Source: Parenemella sanctibonifatiensis (GTDB taxonomy: Bacteria; Actinomycetota; Actinomycetes; Propionibacteriales; Propionibacteriaceae). From it: 64,000 nt of DNA. The translations under genes were made by a program, and so were the position numbers. A model generated the notes under the pieces. The model did not search any database. It was not told where the DNA came from and was given only the letters and a program-made list of their open reading frames with translations. Numbering within the stretch: position 1 is the first letter of the stretch; each line of letters starts with the position of its first letter. This document shows, piece by piece, positions 62,292 through 64,000 of this stretch. The stretch is from contig NZ_NMVJ01000001.1 in the NCBI RefSeq assembly GCF_002250565.1, positions 372,001 to 436,000 of the forward strand, given 5' to 3'.

Positions 62292-63872
62292 TCAGTGCAG
62301 AGTGACCCGCGCCGGCAGCCAGGTCAGCACCCGTTCCCGGCCCAACGGCCACGCCAAGCTCGACAAGCTGACGCTGCGCCCCTGCTCGGGCAGCAGGCCG
62401 GCGAGCTTCCCGGGGCTGACCACTTGGGCGGGGGCGTCCTCGGCCAGCCCACCCAACTCCCGGGCCAGCGCGATGCCGGCCTCGAGATCACCCAGGTCGT
62501 CGATCAGACCGTGCTCCTTGGCCTCGGTGCCGGCCCAGATCCGGCCCCGGCCGAGCTCGTTGACCCGTTCCTTGGTCAGGCCGCGACCGTCGGCGACCCG
62601 TTCCAGGAATCGGTCGTAGACGTCGTCGATCATCGCGGTCAGCCAGACACGTTCTGAGTCGGAAAACTCCCGCGAGCTCGAGAAGATCAGCGCCTCGTCG
62701 CGGCCGACTCGTTCGGGGTTGATGCCGTGTCGTTCCTGCAGTTCGGCCAGCACGGCCTTGCCCGCGACCACACCGATGCTGCCGGTGATGGTGTAGGGGC
62801 TCGCGAGGATCTTGGTCGCGTGGGCGGCGACGTAGTAGCCGCCGCTGGCAGCCACCTCCCCCATCACTGCAACCACCGGCTTGGATGCCCGGCGTACCTC
62901 CCGGTCGATCAGGTCCGAGGCCAGGGCTGAACCGCCGCCGGAGTCGACGTGCAGCACGATCGCGCGGACGTCGGGGTCCCGATCGGCCTTGCGCAGCGCC
63001 GCCACCACGGTGTCGGATCCGGCGGTGGCGCCGCCGAAGAGCGGCGAAGGCGAATAGCGGCTGCGTCCGGTCACGATCCCGCCGTGCACCTGGACCACCG
63101 CGACATGGGCGCCCTTCTTGGGCCGCTGCGGCATCACCAGGTCGAGGCTGCTGCCGAAGTCCGGCTCGGTGATGGTGAGGATCTCGTCGTCGTAGGCCAC
63201 CCGGGTGATGAGACCGGCCCGGTGCAGATCGGCCGCGCTCACCGGCGGTGAGTCCAGCACCCCGCGTACGGCGTCCACCGACAACTCCCGGGCCTTGGCC
63301 AGGTCGGCCACCCAGGTCTGCTCGACGGCGTCGAGATAGGCCTGCATCTGCTCGCGCTGGTAGTCATCCATCGCGTCTTCGCTGAACGGAGTGAGCGCCG
63401 ACTTGTACTCCTTGATGCGGAGGTTTTCGAAGCCGATGCCGTGCTTCTTCAACAGCCCACCGAGATAGAGCTGCTCGACCGCGAAGCCGTGGATGTTGAC
63501 CGCGGCCGACTCCGGCGCGATCACCTCGGCGACCTGGCTCGTCAGCGCCAGTTGAAACATCGTGACGTCCGGCAGGTACGCCACCACGCGCTTCTTCTTG
63601 GCGAGGTCGCCGAGCAGCCGGCTGATCGCCCACGTCGTCGCCGGGCCGCCGGTGTAACCGCCGGTGGTGACGAAAACCGCTGAGTAGGAGGACTCGCCGA
63701 TGCGTTCCAGGCGCTGGGTCAGTCCCGCCAAAGTGTCGTTTCGCTGGCGGATCGCTTCGAGGGGATTCTGGGGGCGACGGGACGGAAACGAACCACGCAG
63801 GTCCACCACCACCCAGTCCGCGCCTTCGTCAGACTTGCCGAACTTTCCGAACAACCGCGGCAGCGAAATCAT
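62292..63872 (-). CDS. sppA: Signal peptide peptidase SppA, 67-kDa type
   Basis: A 526-residue serine protease with two SppA repeats. ATG 63872 gives MISLPRLFGKFG. The N-terminal repeat carries the catalytic Lys in RIKEYKSALTPFSEDAM; the C-terminal repeat carries the Ser in VLHVDSGGGSALASDLI, with ASGGYYVAAHATKILA and TGSIGVVAGK also conserved. No clear N-terminal membrane helix, unlike the E. coli protein, so it may be cytoplasmic or peripheral. Confidence 0.92.
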   Translation of the reverse strand: MISLPRLFGKFGKSDEGADWVVVDLRGSFPSRRPQNPLEAIRQRNDTLAGLTQRLERIGESSYSAVFVTTGGYTGGPATTWAISRLLGDLAKKKRVVAYLPDVTMFQLALTSQVAEVIAPESAAVNIHGFAVEQLYLGGLLKKHGIGFENLRIKEYKSALTPFSEDAMDDYQREQMQAYLDAVEQTWVADLAKARELSVDAVRGVLDSPPVSAADLHRAGLITRVAYDDEILTITEPDFGSSLDLVMPQRPKKGAHVAVVQVHGGIVTGRSRYSPSPLFGGATAGSDTVVAALRKADRDPDVRAIVLHVDSGGGSALASDLIDREVRRASKPVVAVMGEVAASGGYYVAAHATKILASPYTITGSIGVVAGKAVLAELQERHGINPERVGRDEALIFSSSREFSDSERVWLTAMIDDVYDRFLERVADGRGLTKERVNELGRGRIWAGTEAKEHGLIDDLGDLEAGIALARELGGLAEDAPAQVVSPGKLAGLLPEQGRSVSLSSLAWPLGRERVLTWLPARVTLH

Positions 63873-63962
63873 GCAGCACAGTGTACGCAGCGGCCCAATC
63901 TCGCCCCGGTGCCCGGCCTCGTTCCAGATGCCTGCGACGGCTCTCACGTTAGGCTGGGGCCC

Positions 63963-64000
63963 GTGAGATCAACCCGAGGTTTGCGGGCGTTGGCCGCCGG
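63963..64000 (+). CDS. Start of a gene cut by the window end
   Basis: GTG 63963 opens a frame reading MRSTRGLRALAA to the window edge; basic then Ala/Leu-rich residues look like the start of a signal peptide. It would be divergent from sppA with a 90-bp spacer. Only 12 codons are visible, so the call is tentative. Confidence 0.35.
   Translation, partial: MRSTRGLRALAA

Overview
The window comes from a high-GC Gram-positive bacterium (Actinomycetota). Coding is dense, GTG starts are frequent, and two gene types point to mycothiol as the low-molecular-weight thiol: a mycothiol S-conjugate amidase (mca) and a mycothiol-dependent maleylpyruvate-isomerase-type enzyme. A family closer to Propionibacteriales than to mycobacteria is plausible but cannot be fixed from sequence alone. 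I saw no rRNA, tRNA, CRISPR array or intact insertion sequence.

Layout. 0-2.6 kb: the 3' part of a cis-prenyltransferase gene (uppS type) and a thioredoxin-fold DUF255 protein. 2.6-6.75 kb: an accessory patch with a Fic protein, a GyrI-like protein, a DUF559 endonuclease-like protein and at least two families of short intergenic repeats. 6.75-10.8 kb: a class I ribonucleotide reductase operon (nrdA-nrdB) on the minus strand, behind a long leader holding a cobalamin riboswitch and a promoter covered by two NrdR boxes; its radical subunit has Phe where the radical Tyr should be. 10.9-13.2 kb: a TfoX-like protein, a small membrane protein, an LCP ligase and a YdcF-type protein. 13.3-29.8 kb: a surface-polysaccharide locus. 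Its plus-strand operon encodes a UDP-sugar 4,6-dehydratase, a PLP aminotransferase, a PglC-type phosphoglycosyl transferase and a PglD-type acetyltransferase (the bacillosamine-type route), then a glycosyltransferase, an epimerase, two PaaK/CapK-like adenylate-forming enzymes, a UDP-HexNAc dehydrogenase and a Wzy-like polymerase. It is followed by a Wzx-like flippase and a tyrosine autokinase on the minus strand, and by an unusual three-domain protein (degenerate RmlC, degenerate RmlD, intact LMW tyrosine phosphatase) transcribed divergently from the kinase. 29.9-34.2 kb: a YhfC-type membrane protease, a small membrane protein, mca, a DUF4307 protein and greA. 34.2-43.3 kb: mostly core or metabolic genes (MFS transporter, ung, msrA, a YefM/YoeB toxin-antitoxin pair, a GNAT protein, an NCS2 permease, two ferritin-like helical proteins, DUF4261).

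43.4-46.6 kb looks like a remnant of another polysaccharide locus: a chimeric, frameshifted double PaaK-like gene and a sugar-transfer-associated ATP-grasp gene, abutting a truncated copy of a duplicated membrane-protein gene. 47.7-52.2 kb carries DUF3800, DUF2277, DUF5682 and VWA genes, several of them with reading-frame breaks. 52.3-64 kb is ordinary: a beta-lactamase-fold hydrolase, a Dabb protein, a TIGR01777-type epimerase, a DMT transporter, an APH-like kinase, an MDMPI-type enzyme, deoA, coaE, an LssY-like protein, a DUF2207 protein and sppA, with a strong bidirectional terminator near 62.26 kb.

The main functional story is the polysaccharide locus: precursor synthesis, loading on undecaprenyl phosphate, assembly, Wzx/Wzy export and polymerisation, chain control by a tyrosine kinase with a neighbouring phosphatase, and probable attachment to peptidoglycan by the adjacent LCP protein. 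It appears to sit between genes (uppS, DUF255 on one side; mca, DUF4307, greA on the other) that are close neighbours in other actinobacteria.
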